NCBI GenBank assembly: GCA_050014355.1
Contig: JBEKDL010000051.1
Location: 1 to 19,865 of the forward strand
Length of the DNA: 19,865 nucleotides
Origin: Fen-1077 sp050014355
GTDB lineage: Bacteria; Chloroflexota; Dehalococcoidia; Dehalococcoidales; RBG-16-60-22
Direction: 5' to 3'
Shown: positions 13,120 to 19,865 of the stretch, piece after piece
How the letters are laid out: each line of letters opens with the position of its first letter
Numbering within the stretch: position 1 is the first letter of the stretch
Program-made: the position numbers and the translations under genes
The notes under the pieces: model-generated
Databases searched by the model: none
What the model saw: only the letters and a program-made list of their open reading frames with translations
What the model was told of the DNA's origin: nothing

Positions 13120-14468
13120 ATGGACACCGGGTTTCGCAATCTGCCTTCCGTGGACAAGGTCCTTTCCGATGAGCGCATCAGCCGGCTGGAAGGCTATCCG
13201 CACGAGCTGCTGGTCAGCGTTATCCGCCGGCGCCTGGAGCAGGAAAGGGAGTCAATTGCCTACGGCCAACCGTGCGCCCCAACCGGAGATATCGTGGCTT
13301 CGGTAATAAGGGCCCTGGAGGCGCTGGAAAGGCCGGGACTGCGCCGCGTTATTAACGCCTCCGGCGTAATCATCCATACCAACCTCGGCCGCGCCCCGCT
13401 AAGCGAAGCGGCGCTGGCGGCGATGGATGCCGTGAGCCGGGGCTATGCCAACCTGGAGTTCGATTTGGAAAGCGGCGCCAGGGGGTCGCGCCACGCTCAC
13501 ATCGAGGGGCTGCTGTGCCAGCTCACCGGCGCCGAAGCGGCGCTCGTGGTGAACAACAACGCTGCAGCGGTCCTATTAGCGTTGACTACCCTGGCTAAGA
13601 GAAAAGAAGTGATTGTCTCACGCGGGCAGGCGGTGGAAATCGGCGGGGGCTTCCGCATACCGGACGTGATGCGCCAGAGCGGGGCGAAGCTGGTAGAGGT
13701 GGGGACGACCAACCGCACCTATGCCGCCGACTACGAGCAGGCGATAACCCCCCGCACCGCGGCCCTGATGCGGGTGCATTCCAGCAATTTCCGCCTGGTG
13801 GGGTTTACCTTGTGGCAACTGCCAGGAAACATCACATCATCGTCATGGATGATATCGGCAGCGGGTGTTTGATAGACACCACCGCTTACGGAATGGCCCC
13901 GGAGCCGATGGTGCAGGCGAGCGTCCGGGCCGGCGCCGCGCTGACCTTTTTCTCCGGCGATAAACTCGTGGGCGGGCCGCAGGCGGGCATCATCGTCGGC
14001 GAAAAACAGTATATTGAAAAATTAAAGAAGCACCCGCTGGCGCGGGCGGCGCGGATTGACAAAACGCGCCTGGCCGGACTGATAGCCACCGTAATTCATT
14101 ACCTGAAAGGCGAAGCCACGACTAAAGTCCCGGTCTGGCGGATGATAGCCGCGCCGCTGGAGGAGATTGAAAAAAGGGCCAATTTGTGGTCGCAGGCGCT
14201 TGGCGGCACGGCCCGCGTCATCCCCGGCGAGACCATGGTGGGCGGTGGGAGCCTGCCCGGCGGCAGTCTACCGACCGGACTCCTGGCTATCGGCGGAAGT
14301 AAAAAAGAAACCGCCCAGGCAATCGGCCGGCGGCTGCGCCTGCGCGAGGTGCCGGTCATCGGGCGGATTGAGAAGGATGTGCTGCTCCTCGACCCGCGCA
14401 CGGTGCTGCCGGAAGAAGATAAAATTATCATTAAAGCGCTGCGAGAAATCAGGAGTCTGACGCGTTAG
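13120..14468 (+). pseudogene. selA: Selenocysteine synthase SelA, frameshifted
   Basis: SelA is a PLP enzyme that turns seryl-tRNA(Sec) into selenocysteyl-tRNA(Sec). Two fragments in different frames together give the whole protein. Fragment one runs from 13120 through VHSSNFRLVGFT, then leaves the frame and stops at 13872. Fragment two resumes at about 13812 with VATARKHH, then MDDIGSGCL and the PLP-lysine motif SGDKLVGGPQAG, to 14468. Compared with the E. coli protein, about eight residues between GFT and VA are represented by two bases, equal to a 22-base loss. No other disruption is seen and both halves are well conserved, which fits a recent mutation or a sequence error. It is followed 25 bases later by the AICAR transformylase gene, then selB. 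The GTG at 13812 has no RBS, so a separately made second half is unlikely. Confidence 0.8.
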
Positions 14469-14493
14469 ATTTTTATAGACAGGAGACAAAGAC

Positions 14494-15669
14494 ATGAGTG
14501 AAAACGAGATTATCCTCCGCTACGGGTTCAATCCGCACCAGAAACCCGCCAGGATATACTCTAAAAAAGGCAAACTACCTTTCAGGGTGCTTAATGGTGC
14601 CCCGGGGTACATCAACATGCTGGACGCGCTCAACTCGTGGCAACTGGTCAGGGAGCTGAAACAGGTGCTGAAGATGCCAGCAGCGGCATCGTTCAAGCAT
14701 GTCAGTCCCGCCGGCGCAGCAGCAGGCCTACCGCTGAATGACATGCTTAAGAAGGCCTATTTCGTCGATGACATGGAGGAATCGCCCCTGATGGCGGCCT
14801 ATGCCCGGGCGCGCGGCGCCGACCGTGTTTCTTCCTATGGTGACTTCGCCGCCTTGAGCGACACGGTCGATGTGCCGACGGCCAAGCTCATCAGCCGCGA
14901 AGTCTCCGACGGCGTGATTGCGCCGGGCTATGAAAAAGCGGCGCTGGATATCCTCAAAGCGAAAAAGGGCGGCAAATACCTGGTCATGGAAATCGATACC
15001 GACTACGAACCGGAGGAGACGGAAACGCGCGAGGTCTTCGGCATCCAGCTGGAACAAAAACGCAATAACCTGGTGGTAAACCCGGAACTGTTTAAAAATA
15101 TCGTCACCAAAAAGAAGGATTTCCCGGCTGACGCAGTGCGGGACCTCGTCGTCTGCACCGCCACGATTAAGTATGCGCAGTCGAACACCATCGGCTTCGC
15201 CGTGGATGGCCAGGCCATCGGTATCGGGGCGGGGCAGCAATCGCGCATTCACTGCACGCGCCTGGCGGCGGAAAAGGCCGACCGCTGGTACCTGCGCCAG
15301 CACCCGGCTATCCTCGGCTTTAAGTGGCGCGAAGGAATCGGGCGGGCGGAGCGCAATAACGCAATCGACCTGTACCTCCAGGAACGGCTGAACGCTTTCG
15401 AGCAGAAAAACATCGAAGCGGCGATAGAAAAAGTGCCCGAGCAACTCACCTACTCGCAAAAACGCGACTGGCTAAGAAAGCTCAAGCGCGTCTCGCTGTC
15501 GTCGGACGGCATGGTACCCTTCCGCGACACCATCGACCGCGCTAACGAAAGCGGCGTGGCTTACGTCGTCCAGCCCGGCGGCTCGATACGCGATGAAGAA
15601 GTCATTAAAGCCTGCGATGATTACGGTATGGTGATGGCTTTTTCGGGCGTCAGGCTTTTCCATCATTAA
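14494..15669 (+). CDS. Stand-alone AICAR transformylase (PurH C-domain only)
   Basis: Transfers a formyl group from 10-formyl-tetrahydrofolate to AICAR, the penultimate step of purine synthesis. The 391 residues correspond to the transformylase half of PurH: RYGFNPHQ (9-16) near the start, the catalytic K68-H69 in ASFKHVSPAG, then GIGAGQQSRIHCTRLA and the closing AYVVQPGGSIRDEEV. The IMP cyclohydrolase domain of bifunctional PurH is absent, so a separate cyclohydrolase must exist elsewhere. The ATG at 14494 has AGGAGA upstream. It sits between selA and selB, an unusual place for a purine gene; formyl-folate derived from formate could be the link, which is inference only. Confidence 0.9.
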   Translation: MSENEIILRYGFNPHQKPARIYSKKGKLPFRVLNGAPGYINMLDALNSWQLVRELKQVLKMPAAASFKHVSPAGAAAGLPLNDMLKKAYFVDDMEESPLMAAYARARGADRVSSYGDFAALSDTVDVPTAKLISREVSDGVIAPGYEKAALDILKAKKGGKYLVMEIDTDYEPEETETREVFGIQLEQKRNNLVVNPELFKNIVTKKKDFPADAVRDLVVCTATIKYAQSNTIGFAVDGQAIGIGAGQQSRIHCTRLAAEKADRWYLRQHPAILGFKWREGIGRAERNNAIDLYLQERLNAFEQKNIEAAIEKVPEQLTYSQKRDWLRKLKRVSLSSDGMVPFRDTIDRANESGVAYVVQPGGSIRDEEVIKACDDYGMVMAFSGVRLFHH

Positions 15670-15685
15670 TTATAGCGAGAGCGGT

Positions 15686-17536
15686 ATGTACGTACTGGGC
15701 ACGGCCGGCCATATAGACCATGGCAAATCGCTGCTGGTCAAGGCGCTCACCGGGATAGACCCCGACCGCCTGCGCGAGGAAAAAGAGCGGGGCATGACCA
15801 TCGAGCTTGGCTTTGCCTGGCTCAAGTTGCCTTCCGGGCGGGAGGTTGGTATCGTCGATGTTCCCGGGCACGAGCGCTTTGTCAAGAACATGCTGGCCGG
15901 CGTGGGCGGCATCGACCTCGCGCTGCTTATCGTGGCCGCCAACGAGGGCGTCATGCCCCAGACCCGCGAACACCTTGCTATTCTTGATATCATCGGCGTG
16001 CGCCGCGGGATGGTGGTGATTACCAAAAAAGACCTGGTGGATGCCGATATGTTGAGCCTGGCCAGGCTGGAAGTTGAAGAGCTGATAAAAGATACGGCGC
16101 TGTCACAGGCGCCCATCCTGGCCGTTTCCGCTCTGACGGGCGAGGGACTGCCGGAACTTATCAACGCTATCGATAAGATGCTTGACCTTACCGAACCCAG
16201 GCCAGACCTGGGGCGTCCCCGCCTCCCCATCGACCGGATTTTTACGATGGCCGGCGCCGGCACAGTGGTCACCGGCACGTTAATCGACGGCTCACTGACG
16301 GCTGGCCAGGAGGTGGAAATCGTCCCCTCCAGCCTGAAGTCCCGCCTCCGCGGCCTGCAAACGCACAAATCCAAAGTCGAGGTTGCCGCTCCCGGCAGCC
16401 GCGTGGCAGCTAACCTAGCAGGGGTAAATACCGCCCAGCTAAAGCGCGGCGACGTGGTCACCAGGCCCGGCTGGCTGACCCCGGCGCGGACGCTTACGGT
16501 TAAACTGAATCTGATATCGTATCTCAAACACCCCCTGCGGCACAGCGCCACGGTCAGCTTTCACACGCTGGCGGCGGAGACGATGGCCAGGGTACGCCTG
16601 CTGGAAGCGGATGAACTCCAGCCGGGCGGCGCTACCTGGGCGCAGCTCTGGCTGGAAAGCCCGGTCGCGGCTATCAAAGGAGACCGGTATATTATCCGCT
16701 CGCCCATGGAAACACTGGGCGGAGGTGTTATCATAGAGACCCAGGCTAAAAGGCTGCGGCGCTTTAGACCTGAAGTCATCGAGAACCTAAAAGCCAGGGA
16801 GGGGGGCACTTCCGAGGAGGCAATCCTGGCGCTGCTGGAGGCGCAGCAACCGATGGAGTTTACCGTCCTGGCAACACGCTCCAACCTGGCGGCGGAAGCG
16901 GCTAACACGGCGATAACCGCGCTTATCCTGGAAGGGAAAATCACCGGTCCGGGCGAAGGAGCGCGCCGGTTGCTCTATACCGCGGCGGGTTGGGCGCGCC
17001 TATCCGCCAGGGTGACGGATACACTGGCGGAGTACCATCAGAAATATCCGGCCCGTCCCGGCATGCCCAAAGTAGAGCTGGGAAGCCGGTTGAAGCTGGG
17101 CAGCTACGTAAACACGGCGCTGGCGGACCTTATTAAACAGGGGGCTATCGTCGAGGAAGGGGGCCATCTCCGCCTGCCTTCCTATAAGGTGCAACTGACC
17201 CCGGCACAGCAGGCGAAAATCGAGGCTTTTTTGAAATCGCTGGCCGCCAACCCTTACGCGCCGCCCACCGAGCTGATACTGGAGCCCGACCTGGTCAACA
17301 TACTTATCGGGCAGGGAAGGGTGGTCAAGGTCAGCGATAATATCGTCTTTTCCGCCGCAGCTTATCAGGAAATGGTGGAAAAAATTACCGCTAAAATCAG
17401 GGAAAACGGCAGGGTGGGACTGGGGGAGGTGAGGGACATGTTCGGCACGAGCCGTAAATACGCCCAGGCGCTGCTCGAATATCTGGACAAGGAGAAAATA
17501 ACCCGCCGCGTGGGCGACGACAGAGTGCGGTACTAA
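15686..17536 (+). CDS. selB: Selenocysteine-specific elongation factor SelB
   Basis: Carries selenocysteyl-tRNA(Sec) to ribosomes paused at UGA next to a SECIS hairpin. The 616-residue length matches E. coli SelB (about 614). GTPase motifs are intact: GHIDHGKS (8-15), the switch I segment ERGMTIELGF (34-43), DVPGH (58-62) and TKKD (113-116). Domains II and III follow, then the C-terminal winged-helix repeats (about 370-616) that bind the SECIS RNA, ending near LGEVRDMFGTSRKYAQALLEYLD. It is 16 bases from the AICAR transformylase gene with only a weak GAGAG RBS, so it probably shares its message. An intact SelB argues that selenocysteine decoding is, or was until recently, in use. Confidence 0.95.
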   Translation: MYVLGTAGHIDHGKSLLVKALTGIDPDRLREEKERGMTIELGFAWLKLPSGREVGIVDVPGHERFVKNMLAGVGGIDLALLIVAANEGVMPQTREHLAILDIIGVRRGMVVITKKDLVDADMLSLARLEVEELIKDTALSQAPILAVSALTGEGLPELINAIDKMLDLTEPRPDLGRPRLPIDRIFTMAGAGTVVTGTLIDGSLTAGQEVEIVPSSLKSRLRGLQTHKSKVEVAAPGSRVAANLAGVNTAQLKRGDVVTRPGWLTPARTLTVKLNLISYLKHPLRHSATVSFHTLAAETMARVRLLEADELQPGGATWAQLWLESPVAAIKGDRYIIRSPMETLGGGVIIETQAKRLRRFRPEVIENLKAREGGTSEEAILALLEAQQPMEFTVLATRSNLAAEAANTAITALILEGKITGPGEGARRLLYTAAGWARLSARVTDTLAEYHQKYPARPGMPKVELGSRLKLGSYVNTALADLIKQGAIVEEGGHLRLPSYKVQLTPAQQAKIEAFLKSLAANPYAPPTELILEPDLVNILIGQGRVVKVSDNIVFSAAAYQEMVEKITAKIRENGRVGLGEVRDMFGTSRKYAQALLEYLDKEKITRRVGDDRVRY

Positions 17537-17558
17537 GGTCTTTTTCAGAATATGGGTA

Positions 17559-17567
17559 TGCTATAAT
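17559..17567 (+). promoter_or_regulatory. Extended -10 promoter of the universal stress protein
   Basis: TGCTATAAT at 17559-17567 is a textbook extended -10. No clear -35 is present. The message would begin near 17574, with a leader of about 50 bases that ends in GAGAGG before the ATG. Confidence 0.55.
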
Positions 17568-17626
17568 TAATTCGCATCTAAGGCAGTTTTTGAACCACCT
17601 TCTTAAAAGAGCAGAGAGGAAATAAT

Positions 17627-18100
17627 ATGTATACGCAAATACTTGTCCCGCTGGACGGTTCGGAGCTGGCTGAATGTGTGCTTCCCTATGTGAAATGGTT
17701 CACCGAGGTCTCCAGCGTTAATGAAATAGTGCTTTTGCGCGTCGTCGAGCCTTTCCATATATCGGGTGGCCTGGAAGATAAAGTCGAGCCGCAAGAAAAA
17801 GAACGTATCGAAGGGGATGCCATCAAGCTGGCTGAGGGCTATCTCGATAACATCGCCGGACAGTTCAAGGAAACCGCCATTAAAATAAACCGTGTGGTAA
17901 CGGTCGGCAGGCCGGCTAAAACCATCACCGATTACGTCAGCCAGAGCGATGTCGACCTTATTATCATGGCCACGCATGCGTACTCCGGGGTACATCGTCT
18001 GGTGCACGGCAGCGTCGCCGAAGAAATTCTCCGCGCCGCCAGAGCGCCGTTATTTCTCGTGACGCCGAAGGACAGGCCGCCGGACCGCCCCGACGCCTAA
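17627..18100 (+). CDS. Universal stress protein UspA family (157 aa)
   Basis: A single-domain Usp. The N-terminal ILVPLDGSELAE and the C-terminal nucleotide-binding stretch place it clearly. In ATP-binding members the motif is G-x2-G-x9-G-S; here the first two glycines are alanines (A115 and A118 in ATHAYSG) while G128-S129 is kept, so nucleotide binding may be weakened. The central insert EDKVEPQEKERIEGDAIKLAEG is usual for the family. Such proteins help survival under starvation or oxidative stress; a specific role cannot be assigned. It has its own promoter and converges with the coiled-coil gene, the stops being 19 bases apart with no terminator hairpin visible. Confidence 0.88.
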   Translation: MYTQILVPLDGSELAECVLPYVKWFTEVSSVNEIVLLRVVEPFHISGGLEDKVEPQEKERIEGDAIKLAEGYLDNIAGQFKETAIKINRVVTVGRPAKTITDYVSQSDVDLIIMATHAYSGVHRLVHGSVAEEILRAARAPLFLVTPKDRPPDRPDA

Positions 18101-18119
18101 ACAATGGGAAATAGGGTGG

Positions 18120-19451
18120 TTATTCCGAGTTTTTGAACACCAGGCAGATATCGTCGTCAGCCCGGGTAATAACCTCGTCCACCATCGGAATATTGCTCAA
18201 GATATCGAACAGCGGAAGCGGCTCAAGAATATCGAATAATACCGACATTTCTTTTTCCGAGGCGTATTCCTGCAGGTATTTGATATTCGCGATATGCACG
18301 AGATACTTTTTCAGTTTTTTCAGGTACTGGTAGTCGAACTCCGCCGATACGGACTTCATCTCCATCTGCCCGCTGAAGAGAACGCCCGTCCCGTTATTCC
18401 CGGCTGATTTTTCGCCTATCAGGCGTACCGCCAAGGTAGGGTTGACTCCCGGCGCGGCTGTTTGCCTCACCACCGGCGGCGGCACGGACCTTTCTATCCT
18501 GACGGTCTTGCCGACCTCTTCAAGCTTGCTCTGGGTCTCGGTGATAATCCTGGACAGTTCCATAGCTTCCGCCTGCAGGCTGGTTTCCAGCTCGTCTATC
18601 GTTTTCCTGGCCCGGGTGACGATTTCTGTAAGGTGCTGTCCTACCTGCGCGGTGCTGGCGGAAATATCCGCGAGCATCCTTTGGGCTTTTTCCTGGGCTT
18701 CAGTCATCGCGTGAGACGACAGCGCCTCGGTCTCCTGGCGGTATTTCTGGGTGATGTCCCGGATAATAAAATCAGCTTCCCGCTTCGATTCGGCGATAAC
18801 GTCATCCCTGACTTTTTCGGCGTCACGGTTGGCGCGCTCGATAGTCTCTTCGGATTCTTTTTTGGCTTTTTCGATGATTTTATCTATCTGGGATTGAGTC
18901 CTTTTCCTGGCTTCCTTTTTAGCGCTTTCCTCCGCCTCTTCGATGATTTTCTTGGCCTCGCGTTTGGCGTCCTGAATAATTTCCGAATATCCCTCAAAGC
19001 CCACCCGCCTGCCCTCGTTCCGTGTATTCACGGTCTCGTTTTTTTGCTCCGGGGCAGGCTGCGGAGGCGGAAGTGCAGGTGCCTTTATTTGAGAGACATT
19101 TATATTTGGTTCAGGCTTCTGGACAGGTTCAGGGGACGGTGCAGGAGTATTAATTATCCTGATAAGCATTTCGCTATTGACAGGTTCGGGTTCGCCGGCC
19201 GGTTCAGCCGGCGGGGCTGATGCTGCTTTTTCCTGATTTCCATCATGGCCGGGCATTTCCGGCAGGGGCGACCTCGCCAGCACCTGGATGCGTTCAATCT
19301 TTTGGGCGACTTTATCCTGGGGAGTTTCGTCGAGAGAATTGAGATTCTTTTCGGTCCGGCGTGTAATCTCTTCTATCTTGGCGCGGTATTCGTCAAAAAT
19401 CCTGGAAAATTCGTCCTGCTGAAGCTCTGTCCCGGCGTCCTGTTTAGCCAT
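18120..19451 (-). CDS. Long coiled-coil protein with Pro-rich linker and C-terminal alpha/beta domain (443 aa)
   Basis: Not assigned to a known gene. In order: a charged helical N-terminus (to about 60), a Pro/Glu-rich linker (about 62-140), a long Glu/Lys/Ala-rich heptad-like coiled coil (about 155-315) resembling DivIVA or ATPase E/G-subunit helices, and a C-terminal module (about 335-440). The module has alternating strands and helices and ends in FDILEPLPLFDILSNIPMVDEV, which looks like a ferredoxin-like or ACT-like fold. No signal or membrane segment. I favour ATG 19451; an ATG at 19490 adds 13 residues but has no RBS. A small ORF overlaps the chosen start, so translation may be coupled. 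A scaffold or cell-pole function is guesswork. Confidence 0.7.
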   Translation of the reverse strand: MAKQDAGTELQQDEFSRIFDEYRAKIEEITRRTEKNLNSLDETPQDKVAQKIERIQVLARSPLPEMPGHDGNQEKAASAPPAEPAGEPEPVNSEMLIRIINTPAPSPEPVQKPEPNINVSQIKAPALPPPQPAPEQKNETVNTRNEGRRVGFEGYSEIIQDAKREAKKIIEEAEESAKKEARKRTQSQIDKIIEKAKKESEETIERANRDAEKVRDDVIAESKREADFIIRDITQKYRQETEALSSHAMTEAQEKAQRMLADISASTAQVGQHLTEIVTRARKTIDELETSLQAEAMELSRIITETQSKLEEVGKTVRIERSVPPPVVRQTAAPGVNPTLAVRLIGEKSAGNNGTGVLFSGQMEMKSVSAEFDYQYLKKLKKYLVHIANIKYLQEYASEKEMSVLFDILEPLPLFDILSNIPMVDEVITRADDDICLVFKNSE

Positions 19452-19503
19452 AAGACAATATCCATTCCGCCTCACGCTGACGAGGCCCATGGTTAATATG
19501 CAT
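19444..19503 (-). CDS. Upstream ORF of 19 codons overlapping the coiled-coil gene start
   Basis: Minus-strand ATG at 19503 with AGAGGGA (19509-19515) six bases upstream, the best RBS in this region. It encodes MHINHGPRQREAEWILSYG and stops at TAA (19444-19446), overlapping the coiled-coil start codon by 8 bases (ATGGCTAA). This geometry suits translational coupling or a leader peptide. It is not conserved by anything I can see and may be chance. Confidence 0.35.
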   Translation of the reverse strand: MHINHGPRQREAEWILSYG

Positions 19504-19513
19504 GATTATCCCT

Positions 19514-19559
19514 CTATCTATTTTATGGTGTAACCATGGGCATTGATATAGGTAGATAG
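19514..19559. repeat. Inverted repeat in divergent spacer
   Basis: CTATCTA (19514-19520) and TAGATAG (19553-19559), 7-base perfect arms 32 bases apart. It spans the presumed promoter of the coiled-coil gene (TAAAAT-like -10) and could be an operator or a DNA loop site; short A+T-rich arms can arise by chance. Confidence 0.3.
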
Positions 19560-19564
19560 TACCA

Positions 19565-19708
19565 ATTAGTAAATTATTACCCCTTATTTTTGTCATGGGT
19601 GTTGGCTTTTATATATGGTACGGCCGGTGGGAATTTACTAGCTGATGGAGACGTGAAAGTCAGGCTACCGGATAGGGTGAAAGTACCCCCGCGGTAAATT
19701 ACTAATGA
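19565..19708 (+). promoter_or_regulatory. Candidate structured leader RNA or cis-regulatory region
   Basis: No protein-coding sense is seen. The stretch holds several potential stems: CCGGT (19624-19628) with ACCGG (19667-19671) enclosing the small hairpin GAC-GTGAAA-GTC (19650-19661), then a second hairpin GGGT-GAAAGT-ACCC (19675-19688). Three related segments follow a pattern: A (19565-19581, contains TTAGTAAATT), B (19631-19641, contains AATTTACTA) and C (19693-19706, contains TTACTAAT). A can pair with either B or C. Both small hairpins share GTGAAAGT. It does not match a riboswitch class I know. Segment A lies upstream of the best promoter, so the alternative pairing needs an earlier start. 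Confidence 0.35.
19590..19617 (+). promoter_or_regulatory. Putative promoter of the right-end gene
   Basis: TTGTCA (19590-19595) and TATATG (19612-19617), spacer 16. Transcription would begin near 19624 and give a leader of about 147 bases before the ATG at 19771, long enough for a structured RNA. Confidence 0.4.
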
Positions 19709-19770
19709 CGGATATGTTTTTAGGGGACGAACGGATATCATTTAAGAAAATGTGGAGGAGGTGCCGGAAA

Positions 19771-19865
19771 ATGATGACAAACATTCACTTTGAAGTCTTC
19801 GCTCCTGGCATGAAAGCCAAATTAGACCCGACCTACCGGCGGACTTTTGAGAGCAACCGCCTTCC
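19771..19865 (+). CDS. Start of an unidentified gene, truncated by the window
   Basis: An ATG (two in a row) follows a strong GGAGGAGGTG (19754-19763) with 7-base spacing. The 31 visible residues begin MMTNIHFEVFAPGMKAKLDP and end near YRRTFESNRLP. I do not recognise the family from this much. The strong RBS and uninterrupted frame to the window edge support a real gene. It would be preceded by the candidate structured leader. Confidence 0.5.
   Translation, partial: MMTNIHFEVFAPGMKAKLDPTYRRTFESNRL

Noticed and set aside
14728..15459. Long minus-strand open frame inside the AICAR transformylase gene
   Set aside because: Antisense shadow with no RBS or recognisable domain.
15670..16551. Long minus-strand open frame inside selB
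   Set aside because: Lies fully antisense to a confidently identified gene, with a Ser/Arg/Pro-rich product of no family likeness; an effect of G+C-rich codons.
17537..17626. Possible tRNA(Sec) gene after selB
   Set aside because: No long acceptor or variable arm and no CCA-type pairing; the stretch holds only the stress-protein promoter and leader.
19641..19662. CTGATG followed by GTGAAAGTC, resembling a hammerhead ribozyme core
   Set aside because: The conserved CUGANGA is broken (G in place of A), no stem II fits between the motifs, and no NUH cleavage arm is evident.
19671..19690. GATAGGGTGAAAGT, similar to sequence in some group II introns
   Set aside because: No GUGYG 5' end, no domain V/VI and no reverse transcriptase in view; the match is too short to claim.

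Overview
The window looks like chromosome from an anaerobic, G+C-rich bacterium, probably a member of the Chloroflexota (Dehalococcoidia-like). I infer this from an HspR/DnaJ pair with a reduced DnaJ zinc finger, a stand-alone AICAR transformylase, a dense molybdenum-cofactor/FdhD/selenium gene set, many tiny zinc-ribbon and zinc-ribbon-plus-linker proteins, and copies of a TGTCATTGCGAG-type palindromic repeat. No rRNA, tRNA, CRISPR array, phage gene or transposase was found. The lineage is inference; a 16S or marker-gene match would settle it.

Layout. (1) 1-1338: end-truncated hspR-like regulator and a dnaJ-type co-chaperone on the minus strand, with a consensus sigma-70 promoter, back to back with a plus-strand gene. 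(2) 1339-6719: zinc-ribbon/OB-fold protein, Nudix CoA pyrophosphatase-like protein, acyl-CoA dehydrogenase, an A+T-rich Schlafen AlbA_2 gene that looks acquired, tgt for queuosine modification, and two tandem mini zinc-ribbon proteins. (3) 6727-12991, all minus strand and read right to left: cysE, mnmA, a MOSC protein, two overlapping FdhD paralogs, nadA, cutA, an E1-like MoeB/ThiF protein and a MoaD/ThiS-like protein. A palindromic repeat sits in two of the junctions. (4) 13084-17536, plus strand: selA (frameshifted here), a stand-alone AICAR transformylase and selB. (5) 17559-19865: a universal stress protein, a coiled-coil protein preceded by a small upstream ORF, and an intergenic region with a candidate structured RNA leading into a gene that runs off the window.

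How the genes fit together. Regions 3 and 4 make sense as support for molybdenum/tungsten and selenium enzymes such as formate dehydrogenase. CysE feeds cysteine; MnmA, MoaD/E1-like, MOSC and FdhD all belong to sulfur-transfer or molybdopterin-linked families; SelA/SelB would insert selenocysteine. Within this window, however, selA carries a frameshift equivalent to about 22 missing bases, and neither FdhD paralog has the CxxC sulfur-transfer cysteines. The system may therefore be decaying, rewired, or affected by a sequence error. These are the most useful things to check, followed by the structured leader near the right end and the tandem mini zinc-ribbon genes.
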